A stretch of 41,457 bases of DNA from an uncultured Eubacteriales bacterium (GTDB taxonomy: Bacteria > Bacillota > Clostridia > Oscillospirales > Oscillospiraceae), in the NCBI GenBank assembly GCA_900547405.1, contig URGL01000016.1, forward strand, positions 1 to 41,457, written 5' to 3'. Position 1 is the first letter of the stretch. Each line of letters opens with the position of its first letter. Below, piece by piece: positions 15,901 to 22,826 of this stretch. Made by a program: the position numbers and the translations under genes. The notes under the pieces are model-generated. The model saw only the letters and a program-made list of their open reading frames with translations, was not told the DNA's origin and made no database searches.

Positions 15901-17230
15901 AGGCTCCTTCGGAAGAATCTACTGGTATGGCGGAACGCTGACGATTACGGATGGAAAATTTGAATTTCTTTATTATTCGAGGAATCCGACCGCTACCATC
16001 TCCGGGGGCACATTCCAGAGCATAACTGTGGATGATGCTTTTGCGAACAAAGCGCCAAGTGTTTGGCATACTCTGAAATCCGGCTATGCCTTCTTTGACG
16101 TGGATAGCAAGAAGGTCGTGGATGCCTCCGGACAGAAATTGAAAAACGTCTACGTCAGTACCCACACCCACACCAAGCGGCAGGGCTATAAAACCTGCGC
16201 CTGCGGCTACACCTTCCCCTACGCCACCGTCACCAAGGCCCCCGAGCCCCTCAAACTGACCTATACCGGCCAGACTCAGACACTGGTCACCCAGGGTACC
16301 GCCGAGGGCGGCGAGATGCTCTATAGCCTGGAAAAGGACGGCTACTACGGTAAAACTGTCCCCTTTGGTATCGTTAAGACCTATACTGTTTACTACATGG
16401 TCCGGGGCGATAGCGGACATCTGGATACAGAGCCTGAGAGTGTGACCGTAACGATCAAGCCCACGAAACGGCTTCTGGACCTGACGGGTTTGAACCTGGC
16501 GGGTGACATCACGATTGACGGCGTCGACTACCCTATTGAAGCGTCAAACGACACCCTGTATGTTACCATCCCGGAGACGGGGGACCTCTTCACCTACTAC
16601 GGCTACAAAAATATCTGGGCGTCTAACGAGCACAGCAATTACCCCACTTCCATGTCCGTCTACGCCATTGAGAGAACCCCCACCGGCTCCACCGCCGCGG
16701 AGATCACCGAGCTGCAGGACCTTCTGACCTATGCCGGCTGCTCCATCCGCATCAGCGGCAAGCAGGGCATCCGGATGATCACAGCCCTGGACGAGGCCAC
16801 CAAGAAGGCCCTGACAGGCAAGGGCCTGGCCGGATACACCCTGGAGGAATACGGCACCGTGGTGAGCTGGACCGATGCCCTGGGGAATGGCAGCTTCCTC
16901 CGGCTGGGGGAATCCTACGCCCACTCCAACTACGCCTACCGGAAGGGCAAGGCGGATCCGGTGTTTGCCCGGAAGAACGGCATCATCCAGTATACCAACG
17001 TGCTGGTGCTGGAGAACCTGACGGAGGCGGACTACGACAAGGACCTGACCCTGCGGGCCTATATCCGGCTGCGCAATACGGAAACAGGGGAAACCGTGAC
17101 CCTCTACGGCGGCACCGTGACCCGGAGCATCTATTATGTTGCCCAGCAGAACGCCGACACCTATAAGCCCGGTACCGGGGGGTACAAGTTCGTGCATAAA
17201 ATCATCGACGCGGTGGAGAACAGAACGTAA
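12926..17230 (+). CDS. Large secreted Cys/His-rich surface protein
   Basis: A 1434-aa protein with a signal peptide (RRGLALLLAVCLAAGYV, cleavage near GYAEG). The mature N-terminus carries a Cys/His-rich block (CTHAHGEDCY, CVHSHDESCY, NCAHVHDSACG) typical of clostridial surface proteins and probably metal-binding. A Glu/Pro/Lys-rich linker with EEPKPQ repeats follows at residues about 108-150. The body alternates beta-helix-like segments (LDLNGNRL, LDGNGFTF, LDGNGHTI, LDLNGHRL) with short zinc-ribbon-like units (CTHPTVNQTTGACEVCG near residue 490, again near 683, and CPHTTIDMTTGKCAACS near 865). The C-terminal 250 residues hold an Ig-like segment and an IRISGKQGIRMIT domain common in secreted Firmicutes proteins. 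No LPXTG is present. The start is ATG 12926 after GGAGAGG; the open frame extends upstream to 12659 but overlaps promoters. Its ligand and role are unknown. Confidence 0.85.
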   Translation: MKNNRKPIFWRRGLALLLAVCLAAGYVPVPGYAEGCTHAHGEDCYEVTTQCVHSHDESCYTDPAIMEAGEEPDACAHVCAEETGCVTKALNCAHVHDSACGEAAEEKPKEEPQPEGKEEPKEEPKPQEEPKPQEEPKPQEEPEAPQEPQVKTVTAWTWLDEEEALDPETGKLCLVASEEAPVFLDQIVEVLPQAIEATVDGEGETLPVAAWTCGEYPEDGAYEGSFVLEAELPEGYALGDGVEALHVAVEFGGAVTLGENTVGVSLDGSWTSYATFDEAMMAVVTEGLSARSVEVKLYGKATMAGTYIIYNGMTLDLNGNRLERTSMAAGFSVGGGTLILKDSSQSGGGSSNVKLQTTGGRIQVDSGNWVVITARNGNVTVGGGWVNQITAYDTVTLKGGKIDYLAVDKASVISLSYGTFEGIRGINRKVLAADLLAPGYAFRWDHDQKLQRYKDLPTLDDDTAIGNTTVVQCQSHVFETGNPNCIYCNTPCTHPTVNQTTGACEVCGAAQYDAVVVTNPGTEQEQVTLYEKVGDAFEAAMDIESLTELRLLRDVTPEKVPLDFPYETNLDGNGFTFHGGIWVDSESSGSIENIKVLQQSGQRISIQMNKGSVKLGPQCSIQGLVLGRLKTYEVVLDGIALYTDEGHTKLADATKSYFTETLYTGPHTHAYSEQSGTCACGLRCTHPTVNQTTGACVTCGKVLYDARLTIGESSRLFESMNDAFRALGERVGTVTLLRDVNVEYFFVYQNNVLDGNGHTITGRLEISLRHDKRSGGVIQNLTLKGSPKVDKDGLRIPPVFGDNCVIYGFEASSGELLALVHDGYAFFTDEGRTTFANPSWEQYWNVLYTGPHTHDFTTGTCACGAQCPHTTIDMTTGKCAACSKQLYQAKIGTTGYATLDAALTAAQETENSTVTVLCDIDVPATVCYRLTKGTVTLDLNGHRLADTERTDGSLFVIDAADFTIKGTIAGSAIQDQRSHAIMLLSGNLAIHGGSFGRIYWYGGTLTITDGKFEFLYYSRNPTATISGGTFQSITVDDAFANKAPSVWHTLKSGYAFFDVDSKKVVDASGQKLKNVYVSTHTHTKRQGYKTCACGYTFPYATVTKAPEPLKLTYTGQTQTLVTQGTAEGGEMLYSLEKDGYYGKTVPFGIVKTYTVYYMVRGDSGHLDTEPESVTVTIKPTKRLLDLTGLNLAGDITIDGVDYPIEASNDTLYVTIPETGDLFTYYGYKNIWASNEHSNYPTSMSVYAIERTPTGSTAAEITELQDLLTYAGCSIRISGKQGIRMITALDEATKKALTGKGLAGYTLEEYGTVVSWTDALGNGSFLRLGESYAHSNYAYRKGKADPVFARKNGIIQYTNVLVLENLTEADYDKDLTLRAYIRLRNTETGETVTLYGGTVTRSIYYVAQQNADTYKPGTGGYKFVHKIIDAVENRT
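13289..13342 (+). repeat. 18-bp tandem repeat, three copies
   Basis: Three nearly identical 18-bp units of the type GAGGAACCGAAGCCTCAG, with a partial fourth, encode EEPKPQ in the linker of the surface protein. In-frame repeats like this change copy number easily and probably form a flexible wall-spanning stalk. Confidence 0.9.
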
Positions 17231-17242
17231 CAGCCCCATTTT

Positions 17243-17365
17243 CGCGTAGGGGCCGATGCCCACATCGGCCCGATGGTTCGACGATAGAGCGGTTCGTCCA
17301 CTCGTATCAACCAACCGCTTCCGCCGGTGGGAGTGCGGGACGATGAGGGCATCGTCCCCTACGCG
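17243..17365. repeat. Palindromic intergenic element
   Basis: A 123-bp element with terminal inverted repeats CGCGTAGGGG/CCCCTACGCG, perfect over 10 bp and continuing with a few mismatches for nearly 30 bp (CGATGCCC...CATCG against CGATG...GGGCATCG). An inner AGCGGTT/AACCGCT pair is also present. There is no open reading frame. It fills most of the gap between the surface protein and lipoprotein genes. It resembles GTAGGGG-type palindromic repeats scattered in related genomes, from memory. Confidence 0.75.
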
Positions 17366-17418
17366 TGAGGGAGACGGTCCCATTCAACGGGGCAGGGAGA
17401 TCATAAGGAGGAACATTT

Positions 17419-18558
17419 ATGAAAAAATACATTGCCATTGTGCTGGCCTTGGGTCTGCTTCTGGCCGGCTGCGGCCAGAAGGCCGGGGAGCCTACCGCGG
17501 CTCCTACGCAGACCAGTGCGGCACCTACGGAGACAACGGAAGCTGCGGAGACAACGGAGGCCCCGGAGACCACCGCGCCTCAGCCCAAGCTGGTGACGGC
17601 TGCCGTCATGGGGGACCACATCCCGGTGATCCGGCTGCTGCTGGCCAAGGACGAAGCTGTGGAGGTCACGGGCTATAACAGCGAGCAGGTCGCCCAGGTA
17701 AAGACCGGGGCGGGAACCGGCACCGTGGAGATCAGGTTCCTCAGCTTCCCGGAGGAGACCTTTGAGCCCTGGACGGCCTACAGCCAGTGGAACGCCGGGC
17801 TCTACGGCTCCTTTGACCTGCTGGGAGAGCCGGAAAGCAAACTCGGCACCAATACCAGGCTGGAGGTGCTGGCGGAATTGGGGGACTGCTATTATGTAAA
17901 CTATGACGGCAGGACCGGCTTCGTTTCCTCCGGCCAGGTCAGCAAGTGGCAGTATGTATCCCCGGAGGTCACCGAGGGCAGCAGCGGCGGCTCCTCCTCC
18001 GGCAGCGGCTCCCGGGACGGCGGGGACATCTCCATGATGGACAGGATCCGGCTGAACCTGGTGGCGGAAACCACAAAAACCGGCTCCGCCAAGGCGAAGA
18101 TCGACGGAGTGCCGGTGGTCATCCGCTATGCCTCCTTGGGAAAGCAGATCCAGGTGGTGGCGGAGGAGGGCTTTGCCGATCCTCTTCCGGGATACCTGAC
18201 CATCCAGGAGCCGGACGGCAGCTACGCCTATGTGCCGGAAATCTGGGTCCAGAAGGAAGGGGACCCGGCCTTCGAAGGCTGGGAGGGCTTTGCGGGCTAC
18301 AACTGCAAGCTCTACGACAACCCGACCCTCTCCGGCAAGGCGCTGAAGCCAATCTACGGCAATACGGCCATCAAGGTCCTGTGGGACACGGGGACCGTTG
18401 CCTATATCCAGGCCGGGGAGGACACAGGCTTTGCCCCCTCAGGGACCCTGCGGACCACCCGACTGCCGGCACCCGCTGCCGAGGATTCCGGCGGCGGCTC
18501 CTCCCATTCTTCCTCTTCCTCCGGCGGCGGCGGAAACTGGACACCTCCCAAGCTGTAA
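17419..18558 (+). CDS. Lipoprotein with SH3-like domains
   Basis: A 379-aa lipoprotein: the signal sequence KKYIAIVLALGLLLAGC ends in a lipobox (LLAGC, Cys 18), so the mature protein is lipid-anchored to the outer face of the membrane. A Thr/Ala/Glu-rich spacer follows to about residue 55. Two beta-rich segments, about 95-180 (GLYGSFDLLGEPESKLG...FVSSGQVSKWQYV) and 265-350 (NCKLYDNPTLSGKAL...FAPSGTL), resemble degenerate bacterial SH3 domains. A Gly/Ser linker stands between them and a Ser/Gly-rich tail ends the protein. Start: ATG 17419 with AAGGAGG at six to seven bases. I see no clear promoter between the palindromic element and the gene, so it may be read through from upstream. Confidence 0.85.
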   Translation: MKKYIAIVLALGLLLAGCGQKAGEPTAAPTQTSAAPTETTEAAETTEAPETTAPQPKLVTAAVMGDHIPVIRLLLAKDEAVEVTGYNSEQVAQVKTGAGTGTVEIRFLSFPEETFEPWTAYSQWNAGLYGSFDLLGEPESKLGTNTRLEVLAELGDCYYVNYDGRTGFVSSGQVSKWQYVSPEVTEGSSGGSSSGSGSRDGGDISMMDRIRLNLVAETTKTGSAKAKIDGVPVVIRYASLGKQIQVVAEEGFADPLPGYLTIQEPDGSYAYVPEIWVQKEGDPAFEGWEGFAGYNCKLYDNPTLSGKALKPIYGNTAIKVLWDTGTVAYIQAGEDTGFAPSGTLRTTRLPAPAAEDSGGGSSHSSSSSGGGGNWTPPKL

Positions 18559-18571
18559 TCGTTCTGATTCC

Positions 18572-18600
18572 GGGCGGCCTGCGGGCCGCCCTCTCTTTTT
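18572..18600 (+). terminator. Intrinsic terminator of the lipoprotein gene
   Basis: GGGCGGCC and GGCCGCCC form a GC-rich stem closing on a few bases, followed by TCTCTTTTT. Confidence 0.88.
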
Positions 18601-18620
18601 GTAAACATTTTGATAGTGGC

Positions 18621-18649
18621 TTTACCTGGGGGGAAAAATGTGGTAGAAT
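18621..18649 (+). promoter_or_regulatory. Sigma-A promoter of the YfhO-type gene
   Basis: TTTACC at 18621-18626 and TAGAAT at 18644-18649 with a 17-bp spacer, about 34 bases before the start codon. Confidence 0.65.
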
Positions 18650-18682
18650 GAGGACCAAAGTTCACTCCCGGAGGATGTTTTC

Positions 18683-21400
18683 ATGCGGCTGCCTGAAATC
18701 AAGAAACCCAAATGGAATTTTACGGCGCTGGCCTTTCTCTTCCCCTTTGTGGGGATGCTGCTGGTGATGCTCATCAGCGGCTACAAGCCTTTCGGCAAGA
18801 CCTCCATGCTGTATTCCGATATGTACCATCAGTATTACCCCTTCTTTGTGGCCTTTCGCCGGACCCTGCGGTCCGGGGAGAGTCTGCTGTACAACTGGAG
18901 CATTGGCATGGGCCTGGATTATCTGGGGCTCATCTCCTACTATCTGGCAAGCCCCCTGAATCTTCTCAGCGTTCTGGTGCCGGAAAAGTGGCTGCTGAGC
19001 TATTTTTCTCTGCTGATGCCCATCAAGCTGGGACTGGCGGGGCTGTTTTTCTTCCTGCTGCTGAAAGAGCTCTACGGGAAACAGGACTTCTCCACCGTGG
19101 TATTCGGGGCCTTTTATGCCCTGTGCGCCTGGGCCCTGGGCTTCCAGTGGAACATCATGTGGCTGGATACCTTTGCCCTGCTGCCCCTGGTGATCCTGGG
19201 GGAGATCCGGCTGCTCCAGGAGAAGCGGTTCTTCCTGTACACCGTCACCCTGTTTCTTGGGGTCTACGCCAACTATTATGTGGGCTTTTTCGTGTGCGTC
19301 TTTGTGGCCCTGGTCTTTTTCTGCTATGAGATCTGCCGGTTCCCGGGGCTGAAGCGGGCAGGCCAGGACCTGCTGCGGATCGCCTTCTTCTCCCTGCTGG
19401 CCATCGGCATGACGGCCATTCTGGAGCTGCCTACCTTGGCGGCGCTGCAAACCACCCAGTCCAGCGTCAACGCCTTCCCCCAGGGCTTCCGGCTGAACAT
19501 TGCCTCCTCCAACGACTGGAAGGGGCTGCTGGATGCCATGCGGCAGGTGGCGGGGAACCTGGGCGGGGCCCTGGAGCCCAACTTCAAAGAGGGTCTGCCC
19601 AATATCTACTGCGGCGTGATCACCCTGATGCTCAGCTGGCTTTTCCTGATGGCCAAGGAGGTCAGGCTCCGGGATAAGATCTGCTCGGTAGGTCTGCTGC
19701 TGTTTTTCACCCTGAGCTTCATCATCCGGCAGCTGGACTACATCTGGCATGGGTTCCATTTCCCCAACATGATCCCCTACCGGTTCAGCTTCCTCTTTAG
19801 CTTTGTGCTGCTGTATATGGCCTATCGGGGCTGGCTACTGCGGCGGCGGTTCCGTGTGCCCCATATTCTGGCGGCGGCCCTATTTACGGCGGCGGTCCTC
19901 AGCTGCTCCAAGGACCTTTTGCAGACGGAGACCGCGGAGGCCTTTGGGCTGTCGCTGGAGGTACCGGTATTTCTATTGTATAATGGGGGATTCCTCCTTG
20001 CCTTTACGGCGGCCCTGCTCTATGGCAGGGTCCGGGTAGACGTGCCGGAGGATGCGGCGGCGGAGGCCCTGGCCCAGCTGCGCTACAGGCAGAGCACCTA
20101 TCGGGTCCACTCCCGCTGGGCGGTATTGGGGATCGCGGTGCTGGAGCTGGCGGCGAATCTATTGTCCTTTGGCCTGTATTTCCCGGGCACCGGGGTCTCC
20201 AACTATCCCAAGGGTACGGAAGCCTCGGCCTCTATGATCCGGTATATGAAGGAGCGGGAAAAAGAGCTCTTCTACCGGGCGGAGACCACCCACTCCCAGA
20301 CCCTGAACGACGACGCGCTGAACGGCTACAACGGCATCTCGGCCTTTACCAGCTCCGCCAACGTGAAGGTGACGGAGTTTATGAAGGCCCTGGGCTATGG
20401 GGCGAAAAACACCTACAACCGCTACTGCTTCGAGGAGAGCAGCCCGGTGGCGAACCTGTTCCTGGATCTGAAATACATGATCGAGCGGGATGACCGGGAC
20501 CGGTCCGGCAGTATGTTTGAGGAGGTGCACCACTATGATAAGGTACACCTGCTGAAAAACCGGGCCTACCTGCCTCTGGGCTTCCTGGCGGAAAAGAGTC
20601 TGGCGGACCTGGATTTCTCCGCCGGAGACGACAGCTTCGACTTCCAGAATCAGCTGTTCTCCGCGGCTACGGGGCTGGCAGCCGATGTGTTTGAGCCCAT
20701 TGTGGGTTCCCACATGACGGTGCTGGGCAACGGCACCGAGGTCACCGAAAACCAGACCCAGGGAAAGGTCAGCTACTCCAAGTGTGAGAAGGGGGCCTAT
20801 GTTTCCTATTTCTTCACGGCGGACCGGGAGGGCTTCGCCTGCATTCACCTGGACCTGCCCAAGCGGAACGACTTTGTGGTGTCCGTCAACGGGGTGGACG
20901 TGTACCGGGAGACCATCAGCCTGCCCCAGATGCTGGCGGTAGGGGACCTGACCGCCGGGGATACGGTGGAGGTCCGGGTCCTGTGTGACGAGGATGAGAC
21001 CAGCACCATGACCGTGACGGCGGCCCTGCTGCGGGAGGACCTGTTCACCTGGGGCTACAGCATCCTGAGCGCCTCTACCCTGGACATCACCTCCTTCAGC
21101 CAGACCAGGGTGGAGGGCACCGTCACCTGTGACCGGGATGGCCTGCTGTATACCTCCGTCCCTCAGAACGGCAACTGGCGCATCTACGTGGACGGCACCG
21201 AGGCAGAGCCGAAGCTGGTGGGGAACTGCATGATCTCCGTGGAGCTGACCCAGGGGGAGCACACCGTCCAACTGCGGTACAAAAATCAGGCCTTCTCCTT
21301 AGGCTGGAAGGTGAGCCTCCTGTCCGCCCTGATCTTCGGCGGCATCAGCTGGTACGCCTACAGGCCGGAGCTGGAGAAGAGAAAAAAGAAGCAGGCATAA
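18683..21400 (+). CDS. YfhO family multi-spanning membrane protein
   Basis: A 905-aa integral membrane protein of the YfhO type (GT-C-like fold, related to glycosyltransferases that use lipid-linked sugars). Roughly a dozen hydrophobic helices fill residues 10-490, a large extracytoplasmic domain follows, and a last helix (VSLLSALIFGGISWYAY) precedes a basic tail. The N-terminal motif YSDMYHQYYPFF, with the Asp in the first outer loop, and YNWSIGMGLDYLGLISYYLASPLNL are characteristic of the family. In B. subtilis YfhO, and in related proteins of Listeria and Streptococcus, the role is glycosylation of teichoic acids or wall polymers, so wall-polymer decoration is the best guess. Start: ATG 18683, eight bases after GGAGG. 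Single-gene transcript with its own promoter and terminator. Confidence 0.88.
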   Translation: MRLPEIKKPKWNFTALAFLFPFVGMLLVMLISGYKPFGKTSMLYSDMYHQYYPFFVAFRRTLRSGESLLYNWSIGMGLDYLGLISYYLASPLNLLSVLVPEKWLLSYFSLLMPIKLGLAGLFFFLLLKELYGKQDFSTVVFGAFYALCAWALGFQWNIMWLDTFALLPLVILGEIRLLQEKRFFLYTVTLFLGVYANYYVGFFVCVFVALVFFCYEICRFPGLKRAGQDLLRIAFFSLLAIGMTAILELPTLAALQTTQSSVNAFPQGFRLNIASSNDWKGLLDAMRQVAGNLGGALEPNFKEGLPNIYCGVITLMLSWLFLMAKEVRLRDKICSVGLLLFFTLSFIIRQLDYIWHGFHFPNMIPYRFSFLFSFVLLYMAYRGWLLRRRFRVPHILAAALFTAAVLSCSKDLLQTETAEAFGLSLEVPVFLLYNGGFLLAFTAALLYGRVRVDVPEDAAAEALAQLRYRQSTYRVHSRWAVLGIAVLELAANLLSFGLYFPGTGVSNYPKGTEASASMIRYMKEREKELFYRAETTHSQTLNDDALNGYNGISAFTSSANVKVTEFMKALGYGAKNTYNRYCFEESSPVANLFLDLKYMIERDDRDRSGSMFEEVHHYDKVHLLKNRAYLPLGFLAEKSLADLDFSAGDDSFDFQNQLFSAATGLAADVFEPIVGSHMTVLGNGTEVTENQTQGKVSYSKCEKGAYVSYFFTADREGFACIHLDLPKRNDFVVSVNGVDVYRETISLPQMLAVGDLTAGDTVEVRVLCDEDETSTMTVTAALLREDLFTWGYSILSASTLDITSFSQTRVEGTVTCDRDGLLYTSVPQNGNWRIYVDGTEAEPKLVGNCMISVELTQGEHTVQLRYKNQAFSLGWKVSLLSALIFGGISWYAYRPELEKRKKKQA

Positions 21401-21406
21401 AAATTG

Positions 21407-21436
21407 CGGGAGCGCCAAACTGGCGCTCCCGTTTTT
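21407..21436. terminator. Terminator of the YfhO-type gene
   Basis: CGGGAGCGCCA and TGGCGCTCCCG form a perfect 11-bp stem with an AAC loop, followed by TTTTT on the plus strand. It lies between this gene and convergent mnmA and may also stop mnmA transcripts. Confidence 0.9.
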
Positions 21437-21460
21437 GACCCTCTCCCAGGGGAAGGCTTT

Positions 21461-22543
21461 TTATTTGAGTGCTTCTGTAATGGTCCCGCCTCCCAGTACC
21501 AGATCGCCCTGGTACAGCACCACGGCCTGGCCGGGGGTGACGGCCCGGAGGGGACTTTCGAATTCCACCCGAGCAAATCCGGTTTCCTCCGGATATACCC
21601 TGGCGGGGGTCTCCGTCTGGCTGTGGCGGATCTTGGCGGTGCAGCTCTGGGGTGACCTCAAAGAATCGAAGGGGAACCAGTTCCAGTCCCCTGCCCGGAG
21701 GGCGGAGGAGAAGAGGGCGCTGTTGGGGCCTACGGTGACGGTGTTGGCGGCCATGTCCTTGCCGCAGACGTACACCGGCTCCCCAAGGGCCAGGTTCAGC
21801 CCCTTGCGCTGGCCGATGGTGTAGCGGACGGCCCCCTGGTGCCGGCCCACAATGGCTCCGCTCTGGTCCAGGTAGTCCCCCTGGGGATAGGTTTTGCCGG
21901 TGTAGCGCTCCATAAAGGCCGGATAGTCCCCGTCGGGCACGAAGCAGATGTCCTGGCTGTCGTGCTTCCGGGCGGTGACAAAGCCCTGGAGCCGGGCAAT
22001 TTCCCGAACCTGGGGCTTGGTCAGCCCGCCCAGAGGGAAGAGGGTGTGGGCCAGCATCTGCTGGGTCAGGGGGTACAGGAAATAGGTCTGGTCCTTCTGG
22101 ATGTCCGCCGCCTTATATAATAGGTAGCGCCCGGTCTGGGCATCCCGGCGGATCCTAGCATAGTGGCCGGTGACCACATAGTCGCAGCCCAGCTCCTGGG
22201 CTCTGCGGAGCATGGTCCCGAATTTCAGATAGCGGTTGCAGTCGATGCAGGGGCTGGGGGTCTGGCCCGCCTCATAGCAGCGGACGAACTTTTCCATGAC
22301 GCAGGAACGGAAGTCGTCCTGAAAATTAAAGGCATAGTGGGGAATGCCCATGCGGCGGCAGACGCTGCGGGCATCCTCCACATCGTCCAGGGAGCAGCAG
22401 GTGCTCTGCTGATCTTCCCCTAAGGCATCGTTGCTGAACAGGCGCATGGTGGCACCGATGCACTCGAAGCCCGCCTGCCGGGTCAAAAAGGCGGCTACGG
22501 AGCTGTCCACCCCGCCGCTCATGCCGATCATTGCTTTTTTCAT
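21461..22543 (-). CDS. mnmA: tRNA-specific 2-thiouridylase MnmA
   Basis: MnmA adds sulfur to U34 of tRNAs for Lys, Glu and Gln. The 360-aa protein has the PP-loop ATP pyrophosphatase motif SGGVDSS at residues 9-15, the first catalytic cysteine in the PCIDCNRYLKF segment, TGHYAR, the second cysteine in SQDICFVPDGDY, the GxHxGAVRYTIGQRKGL motif, and the C-terminal beta-barrel ending with AVVLYQGDLVLGGGTI. Length is normal. Start: ATG 22543, with GAGG six bases upstream, and a strong promoter. It stands alone, convergent to the YfhO-type gene. Confidence 0.97.
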   Translation of the reverse strand: MKKAMIGMSGGVDSSVAAFLTRQAGFECIGATMRLFSNDALGEDQQSTCCSLDDVEDARSVCRRMGIPHYAFNFQDDFRSCVMEKFVRCYEAGQTPSPCIDCNRYLKFGTMLRRAQELGCDYVVTGHYARIRRDAQTGRYLLYKAADIQKDQTYFLYPLTQQMLAHTLFPLGGLTKPQVREIARLQGFVTARKHDSQDICFVPDGDYPAFMERYTGKTYPQGDYLDQSGAIVGRHQGAVRYTIGQRKGLNLALGEPVYVCGKDMAANTVTVGPNSALFSSALRAGDWNWFPFDSLRSPQSCTAKIRHSQTETPARVYPEETGFARVEFESPLRAVTPGQAVVLYQGDLVLGGGTITEALK

Positions 22544-22584
22544 AGGTTACCTCGCGGTTTCAATTCCAAAATCCTTCTTCCCGG

Positions 22585-22613
22585 AGTATACCAAGACCCG
22601 GTAAAAAAGTCAA
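22585..22613 (-). promoter_or_regulatory. Sigma-A promoter of mnmA
   Basis: On the minus strand TTGACT (22613-22608) and TATACT (22590-22585) are spaced by 17 bp, about 40 bases before the mnmA start. Confidence 0.8.
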
Positions 22614-22729
22614 GGAAACACGAATGGTTACAAAATGTGTCAATTTTGGGGAAGACAGTCGAAAAAACAGGGGTGAAATGGGAGGGGACAGGGAGGATCA
22701 GAAATAATTAAGAATCAAAGGAACAAAAG

Positions 22730-22757
22730 AGTAACAAAGATGTAATTATTTTGAAAT
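22730..22757 (+). promoter_or_regulatory. Three WalR-box-like half-sites upstream of the lysozyme gene
   Basis: AGTAAC (22730), TGTAAT (22741) and TGAAAT (22752) are spaced exactly 11 bp apart, each five bases from the next. The central one fits the WalR/YycF half-site TGTWAH exactly and the outer ones differ by one base. They end six bases before the -35 box of a gene for a cell-wall lytic enzyme, the usual WalR target class. Assignment is by resemblance only. Confidence 0.4.
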
Positions 22758-22763
22758 TAGGGG

Positions 22764-22792
22764 TTGCAATTTGTAATCAGTTCTGTTATAAT
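22764..22792 (+). promoter_or_regulatory. Sigma-A promoter of the lysozyme/SH3 operon
   Basis: TTGCAA at 22764-22769 and perfect TATAAT at 22787-22792 with a 17-bp spacer. The start codon follows 34 bases after the -10 box. Confidence 0.85.
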
Positions 22793-22826
22793 ACCAGTAC
22801 ATTACAGACAGAGGAGGGAGTATCCC

